DNA of 64,000 nucleotides from Luidia sarsii (taxonomy: Eukaryota > Echinodermata > Asteroidea > Paxillosida > Luidiidae): assembly GCA_949987565.1 (NCBI GenBank), contig OX465103.1:6398989-6462988 (forward strand), given 5' to 3'. The notes below the pieces were generated by a model that made no database searches, had not been told where the DNA came from, and saw only the letters and a list, made by a program, of their open reading frames with translations. The position numbers and the translations under genes are program-made. Positions within the stretch are counted from its first letter, which is position 1. Each line of letters opens with the position of its first letter. This document shows positions 1-9,950 of this stretch, piece by piece.

Positions 1-80
1 TCCATGATCCAAGACCTTCCTCCCAAATACCTCACTCTTGTTGTAAACCTGTCCTCTTAATCCTCCCAGATTTATACCGC

Positions 81-209
81 CCTATTCATTCCGTTCATTC
101 AGCATTTCTAATACGGTTTCATGAAATTCCTTCATGCGGCCATTTAGAGAAATCGCTGGGAATGCTCCTATGGCCAAAACAAGGGCACCCTTGCTTAATA
201 TGTTGAACA
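81..209 (-). CDS. Short unassigned open frame (42 codons)
   Basis: I do not recognise this frame. It runs from an ATG at 209 to a TAG at 81-83 and has a mixed, protein-like composition: a hydrophobic stretch (LVLAIGAFPAISL) followed by a charged amphipathic tail (MKEFHETVLEMLNERNE). It is not built from the simple repeats that produce most frames here. No domain is evident, and the frame lies where further plexin exons might be expected, but it does not resemble the plexin region after the PSI domain. It could be a remnant of a mobile element or chance. Confidence is low because length and composition are the only support. Confidence 0.15.
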
Positions 210-451
210 TGGGCACTAATAACTTTTAGTCCATGCAGACGGCAAAACCCCCATTAGGGCCTCCAGTATACCCTGTAACTTACATCATGGAGGAAGGAAA
301 TACAATAATGTATTTCCTATTTCCTTCCTCCATGCTTACATGTACATGTACATGTACATGTAGGGTACAGGGTATTATGTTGTCATCAGTCAGTTTGACC
401 TCAGCAAAAAGATGTCACTCAGTTGCTGGAAATAGATTGCCTTGTTAATAT

Positions 452-915
452 GAGAAGGGAGAGGGTGGAGAGAGGGAAGGAGGGGGAGAGGGAGAGGAGA
501 GGAAGGAAGAGGGAGAGGGAGAGGGAGAGGGAGAGGCAGAGGGAGAGGGAGAGGGAGAGGCAGGGGGAGAGGCAGAGGGAGAGGCAGAGGGAGGGGAAAA
601 TGAAGGAAGAGGGAGAGGCAGAGGCAGAGGGAGAGGGAGGGGGAGAGGAAGGAAGAGGGAGGGGGAGAGGAGAGGCAGAGGGAGAGGGAGAGGGAGAGGG
701 AGAGGGAGAGGGAGGGGAGATGAAGGAAGAGGGAGAGGGAGAGGCAGAGACGGAGGCAGAGGCAGAGGGGGATGGGAGGGAGGGGGAGGGAGAGGCAGAG
801 ACAGAGGCAGAGGGGGATGGGAGGGAGGGGGAGGGAGGGGAGGGAGAGAGTTGGAGAGGCAGGGAGAGAGTTGGAGAGGCAGAGAGAGAGGGAGAGACAG
901 AGAGGGGAGACAGAC
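452..915. repeat. GAGAGG-type purine-rich array
   Basis: An imperfect array of GAGAGG/GGAGAG/GCAGAG units with almost no pyrimidines on the plus strand. The long frames here (Leu-Ser-Pro repeats on minus, Arg-Glu-Gly repeats on plus) are read-through of the repeat and are not genes. Mirror-symmetric purine tracts of this kind can form triplex DNA; that is a general property and not shown here. Confidence 0.95.
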
Positions 916-1119
916 AAACAGAGGGGAGACAGAGACAGTACAGTAACAAGGCTGGGAGGAGGTCAAAAGGGGGTTTGCGAAATATATACTGTACGCATTT
1001 CCGGGAAGTGGGGAATGTTTTCCCCATACTCCAGTTCTCCCGAGGACAGTGGGGGGATGGAGGAAGAAAGGGAACCTTGCAGGGGCCGTTCTCTATATAC
1101 ACAACAGTACAACACCACA

Positions 1120-1144
1120 GGAGGAGAAAGAGGAGGAGGGGGAG

Positions 1145-1176
<32 letters not shown>

Positions 1177-1320
1177 GGAGGAGGAGGAGGAGGAGGAGGA
1201 GGAGGAGGAGGAGGAGGAGGAGGAGGAGGAGGAGGAGGAGGAGGAGGAGGAGGAGGAGGAGGAGGAGGAGGAGGAGGAGGAGGAGGAGGAGGAGGAGGAG
1301 GAGGAGGAGGAGGAGGAAGG
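1120..1320. repeat. (GGA)n microsatellite, about 200 bp
   Basis: Nearly pure GGA trinucleotide repeat with purines on the plus strand. It generates artificial poly-Arg, poly-Gly and poly-Glu frames. It lies 200 bp right of the GAGAGG array, so the two together make a purine-rich stretch of nearly 900 bp. Confidence 0.97.
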
Positions 1321-1690
1321 GAGTATTTTTAGTGGGGGCCTAGCTGAGGTTGATGGTTGGGGCAGTGACTGACAGGGCAGTTAGCAGGGAACCCCAGACT
1401 GCCAGATGGGCAGGAATGTTTAGATGGGAAGGCTATATGCAATGAAATCATGGAGGAAGGGGAGGGCAGGGCAGGGCAGAGGAGGGGAGAGGGAGGAGGC
1501 TTGTCAAATAAGGGTTTACACTGACATGTAACCTTATACAGTGCTTATAACTTTGCTTATTGGATGCACCTTTCATCGCTTGATCAGAAGAATGCAAAGG
1601 CCTTCACAGAACATGTGCTGCATGTACTGCACATGTACGTCCACATGTACATGTACATGCACATGTACGTACATCGCACTTTTTTTCACC
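1321..1690. other. No gene seen
   Basis: Non-repetitive sequence with a short purine-rich patch (about 1450-1500) and a small TGTACA cluster near 1620-1670. No exon or RNA signal is seen. Confidence 0.5.
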
Positions 1691-1694
1691 TGTA

Positions 1695-2675
1695 GAGATC
1701 AAAAGTTGGGGGTGCGCATTATACATGGTTATGTCCTGCCAGTATGGGTTTCAGTCATCAAACAGAAGCCGACCTTACATTGTATAACATTTTAACAATG
1801 GGGCTGTCAATCATTGTCCCCATTGCAAACTCTCCTGGGGTTTTTTCCCCCACGAGGTTGCTTGGGCTCAAACTGATTTTCTTTTACATGTATTAGGAGG
1901 GCGAACTTCCTGTGATCAACCTTCCCATTTTTTTTTTAAGGAAACAAATGGAGGCATATCTGTGAAGCCACCATGGATGTGCATTTTGTTCAGTCTGGAC
2001 ACTTTTTATGGAAACCAATGTATTGTTACATTGTATCACATTTTTTTTTAATTGGAGCTGTTGACCATCATCCCCAATGCAAACTCTTCCGGTTTTTCCC
2101 CACTGCGAGGGACGTAACTTGGACTCAAAATCAAAATAGATGTTTTTAATCAGAGGGCGATCATCCTTCCCGCTGTGAGATTTTCAAGTTTTCTGTGCTT
2201 GGTTTTTCCCACGGCGAGGTAACTTGGGCTCAAATGGATGTTTTCATTGGGAGGGCGATCATCCCTTCCCACTGTGGAAGATTTTTTTCAGTCAATAGAC
2301 ATATTTTTTTTTTTAAGGGAAGCCGACCTTACATTTTATCACATTTCAACAGTGGAGCTTTCATTCATCTTCCCCACCGCAAACTCTCCTGGGTCATGGC
2401 GAGGTAACTTGGGCTCAAATGGATTTTTTTATTCGGAGGGTGAGGATCCTCCCCACTGTATGCTCTCTTCTTCTTTTTTTCCCCCTGGACCAGGCTCGAA
2501 ATAATGGACTTTTTTATTCGGAGGGTGATCATCCTTCCCACTGTGGGATGGAAACAATTTTACAATGGACTCTGCAATCCATGCCACGGATTTTTTTTTT
2601 CTCTCGGTGAAGGCGAAAATTGGGGGTGCGCATTATACACGGATGCGCATTATACCCGGGATTTTACGGTACATG
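1695..2675. mobile_element. Putative non-autonomous element with internal degenerate tandem repeats
   Basis: The segment is bracketed by two direct copies of a block reading TTGGGGGTGCGCATTATACA, near 1703 and 2620. The right copy is followed by a second GCGCATTATAC block and the end CCCGGGATTTTACGGTA. Between them at least four diverged units repeat the phrase ACTTGGGCTCAAATGGAT and a G/A-rich block (GGAGGGCGATCATCC) then TTCCCACTGTG; they begin near 1858, 2118, 2218 and 2405, with a partial fifth near 2495. GCGCATTATAC-type termini ending in ACGGTA resemble those of pogo/Tigger-like elements, which is why I call it mobile. No transposase frame is present. Confidence 0.4.
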
Positions 2676-3510
2676 TGATGAATAATGTGAATGTACCCGG
2701 TACATGTGTACAGCCGTGGAACAAACAACTACTGGTACAGTACATGTACAGGTGTGTACAGCTTGTTGTGAATGGAAGCTGTGATTCCATGGCATTTGCT
2801 ATCATGTCGTGTCTTTGTAAATGTCCAATCGTTGCAGTTTGGTCTTTTACGTGTACCGGTAGGTAGAGTAGTACTGTAGTACATGTGTGTACATGTACAA
2901 ACACTTTTGGTCCCAAATGTACATGTACATTGTACATGTACATGTATACATCATAATGACTTATCACTAAGCTCACGAATACATGTACACATATACATGT
3001 ACAGTACATGTACAGGTGTACATGTACATGTACAATGTATGGTACCAAAGGCACATGCCCAAGTATCACGTTTGATGTACTGTACATGTGTACATGTACA
3101 TGTACAAGTACTGTACAGTGTACAGTACAATGTTCCACAGGGAGCTCTCCTCATCTCAGGTGCTCTCCTGTATGTTGTCAGGGTTCCTATTTACATACTG
3201 TTCATGTGCACTGTGCATCTGGGAGACAGAAAGACTCCAAATGTCACCATGTATTGCACAATTCCTCCCTTACACGTCCCATCCCTCCCCAGTCATCTGG
3301 GGAATAAATGTCAACATGTACATGTACATGTATACATGTACATGTAGATGATGCAGTTGTGCATGTACATGTAAATGTATAGTATGGGTATATGGTAAGA
3401 CTGGTTATATGTGTACATGTACATCATACATGTACATGCATGCACATGCACATGCACATGTACATGTACTTGTACATGTACATGTATATGTACAAGTATG
3501 TGCCTCTCCA
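2676..3510. repeat. TGTACA/ACATGT hexamer-rich region
   Basis: Dense, interrupted runs of the self-complementary hexamer TGTACA with variants ACCGGTAC and TGTGTACA. Open frames here read alternating Cys-Thr, His-Val or Met-Tyr and are artefacts on both strands. Confidence 0.9.
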
Positions 3511-3559
3511 TATATTATGTTGAGCAATGGGAAATCCTTGTGATTACTTTAAGTCACAG

Positions 3560-4107
3560 GAAATTCAGGGGATTTACTGATATGTAGCGTGCATTAAACA
3601 CGACGGTTTGCCTTAAATGCCAAGTTCTTTTCTTTCGTTCTGCACCCCCCCCCCCCCTCCATTAGAATGTGAACACTCTGGTGCTGAATCAACACGGAGA
3701 CGGAGCGGAGGCAATCGCTCAAAAGACTCCCATGAAATCCCGGCTAGTCCCCCTCCCCCGCCTTATTTGAACCAGCCGCGAAATCGTCCCCTAACTCATG
3801 TACATGTTTAAATTAATCTTAAAGCCGCATGTTCAGCAAACTCGTCTAAGAATCTGGGATTAACCGTACTCCTTGCAGCAACATGTGTGATGTACATGTA
3901 TGTGCACCACGAGAGATGCAATTAGAACGTACCCATGTCAGAAATGAGGCGCATGATTTCTGTGATCACATCAGGAACTTGTGGCCCCAGTGATTTCAAT
4001 AGGGGCGTTCCCACTCACGCAAATGATCAGGATTTTTAATTGAGCTTCAAAGTTCAAACACCATTCAGACTATGTTTCCAGTCACGTCCACACACTCAAA
4101 ACAAGTT
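3560..4107. other. No gene seen; poly-C tract
   Basis: Mostly unique sequence with a poly-C run at about 3645-3657. A 64-codon plus frame at 3617-3811 starts from this tract and lacks any recognisable motif or splice context, so it is not annotated as a gene. Confidence 0.4.
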
Positions 4108-4260
4108 CCATGGTCGATTTCATCAACCTCATCGTACATGTCACTTCAGGATCCATCGCAAGGCAATGGGAGATGCACAGAAATCATGACCTATGATAAC
4201 TGACAATGGATTATCCGTCGTAAGTTTTGTTATGATGCTTTGTAAGGCTTAGTGAAATCC
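4108..4260 (+). repeat. Dispersed repeat, copy 1 (partner at 44830)
   Basis: This block shares GTCGATTTCATCAA, ATCGCAAG, GATGCACAGAAA and GTAAGGCTT in the same order and orientation with 44830-45000. The shared order shows one dispersed repeat family. No coding potential or clear terminal repeats are seen. Confidence 0.6.
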
Positions 4261-4359
4261 AGGCCTGATCTGTTCCTCTCAGTGTGAGCATGTGCCAACA
4301 ACATACCTGTAGACTACATTGTACCTGTAGTACTAAGCCCTGGTGAAGGCCGGTACACA

Positions 4360-5160
4360 TACATGTACATTGGGAGAACCCTGCTACATGTACACAGCAC
4401 ACAATGTTTGCACATCAGTTGCAGGGGGCCCAGACAGGTTGTCCAAGGGCCTGAAAAATGTGTGTACAGTTGTACATGCCGTTCCATGTATGTATCTGCG
4501 CAATTGTATTGTACATGTACAATGTACATGTCATCACTTGGTGCAATGTATAGCTTACCCTCAATGTACATGTACAGCTTTTGGAGGGAAGCTGGTGCAA
4601 ATGAGCGGGCTGTCTCTAGCCCAGTTGTTGCAGCTGTGAAGTTGTGAATATGATGAGGCATTGTCTCCCTCTACATGTGCACATGTAGGCCTATGTACAT
4701 GTACATGTACAGAAATCTTAGTACGGTAGTCAGAATGCTCTAGTCGGGTCTGATACTGACCAGTCTGACCTACCGGTACATGTAAAGCTTCCAATTGGTG
4801 AAGGCTGAAATGGAAATTTGTACAGGTACATGTACATGTACTGTACATGTACAGTACCGTACTTTGTACTACCGGTACATACATTGTACACATGCACGTA
4901 CATGTACATGTACTGTACATGTGTATGTGTAGACAGGTAAAGGATTCGCTGTACACTGTACACATGTACATTGTACATGTACATGTACATGTACATGTAC
5001 ATGTACCGGTTCATACATGTACATGTACATGTAATTATGGGTCATTCCATGTACACATGTAGTGTACAATGTGTAAATTACTGTAATGTACAGGTGTACA
5101 TGTAAATCTGCATTACATGTACACATGTACATGTACATGGGTACATGTACATATGCACGC
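4360..5160. repeat. TGTACA hexamer-rich region
   Basis: Interspersed single and tandem TGTACA/ACATGT units, including a pure run at about 4970-5005. All open frames on both strands follow the six-base period and carry no gene. Confidence 0.85.
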
Positions 5161-5500
5161 CTACAGTTGCCAAAATACAAACAAGAAGGAAATGACAGAT
5201 TACAGGCCTGCAGTGTACATGTATGTGGATGATAACTCCAACATGTCCCATGTCATGTCAGGATTACCCTTTGCAAGATAATGATCTTCATGTCCAGCTG
5301 CACATGCATGTGGCATTTCACATTCCGGCATCCTCCTCGTTCATGATTCACACTTATTACGGTATGTTGGACTCCAGTCTGTACCATTATTATACCATCT
5401 GACTCTCTGTTATCTATAAGGTCAACCCATAGGCACGGCTTGGAGTCTGTCAGGGAATCGAAATAGAGAGAGAGAGAAAAAAGCACACCCATATGTGCCT

Positions 5501-5731
5501 ATGCGCACCAAAGATTTGGTGAAATCTGTAAACGCTTGGAGAGAAGATTTCCGTGCTGATGTTTGGTACTGTACGTATACCCGGAGAGTCAATCGCTTGT
5601 ACAATTGCTTGGTAGCGATGCCCACTTCTCACTTGAGGTGTGAACCTGCGGAGAGATGTGACACTGATCTCTATCACAATCAGTATCAGTACAGGACCCT
5701 CAGTGAGGACGAACCGGCCCAGATACTGTAA
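5501..5731 (+). CDS. Unassigned small open frame (76 codons)
   Basis: I do not recognise the product. The frame begins at an ATG at 5501 and ends with a TAA at 5729-5731. Unlike neighbouring frames it is free of simple repeats and has a balanced composition, with an aromatic and basic middle (ADVWYCTYTRRVNRLYN) and an acidic end. It has no signal peptide, membrane segment or family motif I can name. It lies 1.1 kb left of plexin exon 4 on the opposite strand, just after a short GA run. It may be a fragment of a mobile element or a chance frame. Confidence 0.18.
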   Translation: MRTKDLVKSVNAWREDFRADVWYCTYTRRVNRLYNCLVAMPTSHLRCEPAERCDTDLYHNQYQYRTLSEDEPAQIL

Positions 5732-6111
5732 TCAGGCCCGCTAACAGACACATTCTTCTGCGAGCGGCGGCAATGACTTGGTGCTGACTGAGCGATGGAA
5801 CGAGGGACCCGACACTCATCTGATGGAACGGTTTCTCACATGCACAGTACATGCACATGATATGTGTACGGTACACGTACTGCATGAAATCTCGATCAGT
5901 CAAACTCTGATGACTCAAAAAGTTAAACAAGGATTCTATTGCCTTCTGAAGAAAAAATAATGTACATGTACAACTTCTCTTCACTCTAAACTCTGCTTAA
6001 CTCAAATGATGAGCCTGTTCCCTTGAGATTTGACTTACAATGTATCAAGACTTTCCGGTAAAGTACATGTACCAGTATGTACCGGTATTATATGCTTCAA
6101 AAGTATGATTA

Positions 6112-6671
6112 AGCCGTGTCCGCACTGGACTTATTTTTTACCGAGCACGTGGGTAACATTCCAATGGGTAAATCTTCCAAGCGTCCGCACTTGGACTATT
6201 CGACTCGGGTAAACCAACCGAGACGATCGGTAAAACTAACCGACTGGCGCAAACAAACGCATGAGGGTGCTTTCGTGGTGACCTTTCACCGGATGTCTGT
6301 ACACACACATGTACACTGTACATGTGCATGTACTGTAGTCACGTTGCTACCACACGCCCGCACGAGTCTTGTGTACAGGGACACGTCACGTGGTATCGAG
6401 GCAATGCGGGGCGCCGGCGCCGGACTAGATGTGGTCGTTTACCGAGTCGTTTATTGAGACATTGTGTCCGGATTGGACTTTTCGGCTCGGTTAAACTGAC
6501 CTGGTCAATTTAACCGGGCAGAAGTTGGTCGGTTAAACTATCCATTTGAGTCGGGTAAGTTACCTGCGAGGAAAATTTCCTGGGCTGTCCGCACTGGACT
6601 TAAAATTGTCAATTTACAGTCCCCATTTGCTCGGTCAGTTTACCCATTTTGAGTCCAGTGCGGACACGGCT
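6112..6671. mobile_element. AAGCCG-type MITE, copy 1 (560 bp)
   Basis: The element has inverted ends: AGCCGTGTCCGCACTGGACT at the left and its reverse complement (ending GTGCGGACACGGCT) at the right. Internally it repeats the phrases GGGTAA and ACCGAG/CTCGGTTA many times in both orientations, giving sub-terminal inverted structure. There is no transposase frame. A second copy of the same family is at 25348-25883, with the same order of internal blocks. No clear target-site duplication is seen around this copy. Confidence 0.8.
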
Positions 6672-6794
6672 TCAGAATTTCCAATGTACATGTACTGTAC
6701 ATACATGTATACAGGTACTGTACAGTAGGTACAAGTTAGTCCACAAATCACTGATCACTCTGAAACATGCACAGCACAGCTACCGGTACTGTAC

Positions 6795-6907
6795 CTCTTC
6801 TTGAGTGAGCACCATCCACAGTACGGATCTCCCACTCCATTCCCAACACCAAGGCATTCCTCACACGTCGTGTAGGTTGAGCACTCCTCAACAGGAATCT
6901 TGTGGAT
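6795..6907 (-). CDS. Plexin, coding exon 4 (PSI domain)
   Basis: This 113-nt exon encodes the start of the plexin PSI (plexin-semaphorin-integrin) domain, the small cysteine-knot module that follows the sema propeller outside the cell. It reads IHKIPVEECSTYTTCEECLG followed by a few glycine-rich residues and DPYCGWCSLKKR. The cysteine pattern C-x5-C-x2-C-x11-C-x2-C and the DPYCGWC signature are diagnostic. The acceptor is a pyrimidine-rich stretch ending in TGCAG at 6908; the donor is AAGAG|GTACAG at 6794. It begins in phase 0, which matches the end of exon 3 (MTEKK), and ends in phase 2. The loop before DPYCGWC is a few residues longer than in vertebrate plexins. The 36-kb intron before it is full of mobile DNA. 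The next exon is not recognisable in 1-6794 and is probably outside the window. Confidence 0.9.
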
Positions 6908-7254
6908 CTGCAGAGCACAAAGAAAAAGACAAAAGGACAGGATTGGTCACTAAGTTACATGTACATGTAACTATCGGTATGGCAGATCATTTATAGGAAA
7001 TGTTTTTCCGGTTTTTTGGGGGCCCTACATGTTCACAGAAGAGACCCTGTCTTCACAAGTTCACAAGGCCACTACAACAACTAGACCTGTGAGTGTGAGT
7101 CAACTCTTTATGATGGAGTACATTTTCAGCACTTACGGCTCTGAAATGAGCCACCAGCTGAGTTATCGGCTCTTGTCAGAGCCATAGGCCTTCTCCATCT
7201 CCAAAGAGTTGACAAATTTTTACATGCACTGTATAATTATGGTGTTCAAGCCTT

Positions 7255-7565
7255 GCACTTAAGGTTTTTCTTTTAACTAGCCCACTGGGCTAGTAAATTG
7301 AGTTTTTTGCTAGCCCGCAGCAAGTTTTACAAGCCCTGTATAATTGATATTGAATTTAATACAAGGTTACCGGGGGTATTAGGTCAAGTAAAACAAATTA
7401 TTAGTTTCTACTTTGTCATCCCCGCCCGCATTGTTTTTTGCCTCCACACCGCTGCCTACTTTTTACTAGTCCGCCGGGCTAGCAAAGTGGTGCATTTTAC
7501 TAGCCCGCAGCTGTTTTTACTAGACAATGACCGTCGGGCTAGTGCTAAGGTCGAGCCCTGGTGTT
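7255..7565. repeat. CTAGCCC-motif repeat block
   Basis: A block in which GGGCTAG and CTAGCCCG recur at least seven times in both orientations, separated by T-rich spacers such as TTTTTACTAG. It resembles short interspersed repeats made of small inverted modules. A 161-codon plus frame across 7298-7783 is judged spurious because its first half is made of these modules. Confidence 0.55.
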
Positions 7566-8088
7566 ATCGCAAACTTTCGTCTTTGTGCTTTCACCATGCA
7601 AACCTTCTTAAACTTCTCTATGAACTAGCCTGCCGTGCCGGTCATATTAAGATGCAAGCGATGATGACAACATCACCACGGTACTTTTTGGTCATGACCA
7701 AGGACAAGAACCCCACAGGATACAGGGGGACGCCATCACTTAACCCTCACCATCCCAGGTCTGGCAAAAAACCTCCTTTGTAAAAAAGGTATCTTTGTTT
7801 CCAACAATCATCTGTGGACGAAATCCATACTGTACAGTGTACACTAATTTTCAAAATTTCTCGAAAACGACACCTTTCCGTGTGCTACAAATTCATAGAA
7901 TTTATGATCCTTCTATTAGCTTCCTGATGATCGATACCGTGTAGTAATGCTTGAAAATTAATGTAGAATGTCCAGAAATTTTCCACTTGGTGTAAAAAGC
8001 ACTGGTGTACATGTAACTTCCCTTTAAGGTGCTCTCACAACTTCGCACTTATATAAAAAAATATCAAAAAATGAATCATGTGGAGATC
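7566..8088. other. No gene seen
   Basis: AT-rich unique sequence between the CTAGCCC block and the end of the DIRS element. No exon, RNA or strong repeat signal is seen. Confidence 0.4.
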
Positions 8089-8254
8089 TCTCCCCAAATC
8101 CATGGGGATTTCCTATTCCATTAAGAAAATACTCACCTCCGATACCTACAAATGCATTTCCAATGCGCATGCGCAAGCTTCCCGCTGAAGTAAACAAAAG
8201 ACGCAGTCACCCATATACACTGCACGACCCTCAAAAGCCCATGTGGAACGTCCT

Positions 8255-8262
<8 letters not shown>
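8089..8262 (-). repeat. DIRS 3' inverted terminal repeat plus 26-bp extension
   Basis: Positions 8115-8262 are the reverse complement of 13274-13423. They are identical from TCACCTCCG inward and differ only in the outer 20 or so bases. The outermost 26 bases (8089-8114) have no counterpart at the other end but are matched in the internal complementary region at 8338-8363. The repeat runs into a poly-T tract at 8257-8290. Confidence 0.9.

Positions 8263-8290
<28 letters not shown>
8257..8290. repeat. Poly-T tract
   Basis: A run of 34 T bases on the plus strand (poly-A on the element strand) between the 3' terminal repeat and the internal complementary region. The corresponding position in the 5' terminal repeat holds only six. 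Confidence 0.95.
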
Positions 8291-8293
<3 letters not shown>

Positions 8294-8305
8294 CATGGGA
8301 GGGAT

Positions 8306-8406
8306 GGTATCGGAGGTGAGTATTTTCTTAATGGAATAGGAAATCCCCATGGATTTGGGGAGATTCCATAACAGAAAATACATCACCTCCGATACCTACA
8401 AATGCA
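8306..8406 (-). other. DIRS internal complementary region
   Basis: This region consists of two abutting segments. Positions 8306-8363 are complementary to the extreme 3' end (8089-8146), and 8363-8406 are complementary to the extreme 5' end (13380-13423, 44 of 44 bases). Joined, they describe the junction expected when the two element ends meet in a circle. In DIRS1 biology this region is the proposed template for completing the termini. The match here is clear by direct reading. Confidence 0.9.
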
Positions 8407-8548
8407 GAGTAGCACCGCAAGGAGAAGGGGAGGGAAAGTTGTGCAGTGTAAAGCCCTGGAGAGTTTTAATCTTAACTACGTCTGGGGAACCAGACATTAA
8501 GAGAAAACTGTCAAGACATACCAGAAGGCTGTGCTCACAAACCACTCG

Positions 8549-9950
8549 TTACGAGGATGAAGGACAGGCCTCATGGCATCTCCGGGCTGCAGAACGCGCC
8601 GCTGAATGCAGCACCTGTCTGCCCATGCGGCCGTCTGTTTGGAGGACGTCCCGCAGGTAGCACGATGTGAACGTCGATGCATTCTTCCAGCAGGCTGCCT
8701 GCATGATCTCTGAAATAGCAACCCCCTGAAACAGAGCCAATGACGTAGTCATGCTTCTGGTCTGGTGGGCCTTGACTGAGGTTGAAGACAACCTCTGTGG
8801 TCTTGGCCGGTCCAGAGGATGAGATTTCTTCTGCTGTGGTGTCGGCCCGCCCGAAGCTGGAAGATGGGGCTCATCCAAAGCCATAAGAGGTACTGCTTGT
8901 ACCTGTGGCTCCTCAGCCTGGAAAGGTGCTAAAAGCACCTGTGGCGGCTGGCAATGAACCTGAGACGCTGCCCGCGCCGTTAGCGGTTCGCCTGGTAAGG
9001 AGGTATCGGTAGGTGGGAGAGCCTCCCCCTGTCTTGCTGCTGGACCAGGCACTGGGCGAGATTCAGCCTTGGAAGATGCTAAAAGCACCTGTGGTGGCTG
9101 TAAAGGAACCTGAGACGCTATACGCGCCGTTAGCGGTTCGCTAGGCGTAGGAGCTGGTAGAAACTCTTTCTGTCGTGTTGTCACGCCAGGTCCTGCTCCC
9201 TGTGGTCTGCTGGGACATAGCTCCGAAGCTGAGACTGGTAAAATAGCCTGTACAATCCATCGGGCTATCGTTGTCCTGGAGGCTGCATGATAAGGGCGAA
9301 TTGTTGTAATGAAGAGCTGTGTTACATCCCCTCGCAGCTCCTTCGTACGTGAGACATAAAATTTTAAAATTCGTACAGGGCACCATAGTTTATCCTCCTT
9401 TACGCTTGAGAAGGCAGTTAAACTCGGGACAAAAATGTCCGGGGGTGAAAACTGAGGGGACTGGTTCTTGGTTAAAAAACCAATCCTGGGAATAAGGCGA
9501 ACACCACCTGGTTCCCAGCGTAGGTGGCCTCGTTCTATTGACAGTGCATGAAGTTCACTCCTGCGACGGGCTGTACAAGCTGCTAAAAGGAAGGCAGTTT
9601 TAATTGTTAGATGTTGAAGAGTTGAAGACCCAGCCGGTTCAAAGGGGGGTCTTGTCAGCCTCTGTAAGACCTCAGTGAGATCCCAGGAAGGGGCAAGCTG
9701 CTTGGCAAGGGGTCTTTCTACCCACATGCCCTTGATCAGATGTGAGATGGACAAGTTGTTTGACAGCTTGGAACCATCGGTGAACCCATCATGAACTACT
9801 CCAATAGCCGATCTGTAGCTGCGGATTGTGGCAACTTGGAGACCCGAAGTGAAAAGATGGAGAAGGTTTCCTTGCTGATCTTCTCGAGAACTCGTGCTAG
9901 TAAGGATATTGGTGGAAAGGCATACCCCAAGATGCCTGTCCAGTTGAAGC
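8549..9950 (-). CDS. DIRS tyrosine recombinase (integrase) ORF
   Basis: This is the C-terminal part of an open frame that extends to 11500; upstream of about 9950 the same frame only shadows the reverse transcriptase. It encodes the recombinase that integrates the circular DIRS intermediate. Visible elements are the core-binding start (VATIRSYRSAIG, near 9800-9840), the first catalytic arginine in ACTARRRSELHAL (9541-9582), the H-x-x-R box in AHQTRSMTTSLALFQG (about 8730-8770) and the nucleophile tyrosine in TSCYLRDV (about 8645-8670). All four catalytic residues are present. A proline/glutamine-rich insertion of roughly 140 residues separates the catalytic-core middle from the H-x-x-R box; the family is normally compact there. 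The frame overlaps the end of the RNase H frame, as in other DIRS elements. The true start is not evident. Confidence 0.88.
8912..9145 (-). repeat. In-frame 150-bp duplication within the recombinase ORF
   Basis: An 84-bp stretch at 8912-8995 recurs at 9062-9145, a spacing of 150 bp (50 codons), so the frame is kept. Both copies encode a segment starting EPLTAR and containing QPPQVLLA. The duplication lies inside the low-complexity insertion between the catalytic arginine and the H-x-x-R box. Confidence 0.85.

Noticed and set aside
390..1372. Long frames on both strands (Leu-Ser-Pro, Arg-Glu-Gly, poly-Glu)
   Set aside because: They are translations of GAGAGG and GGA repeats in several frames at once.
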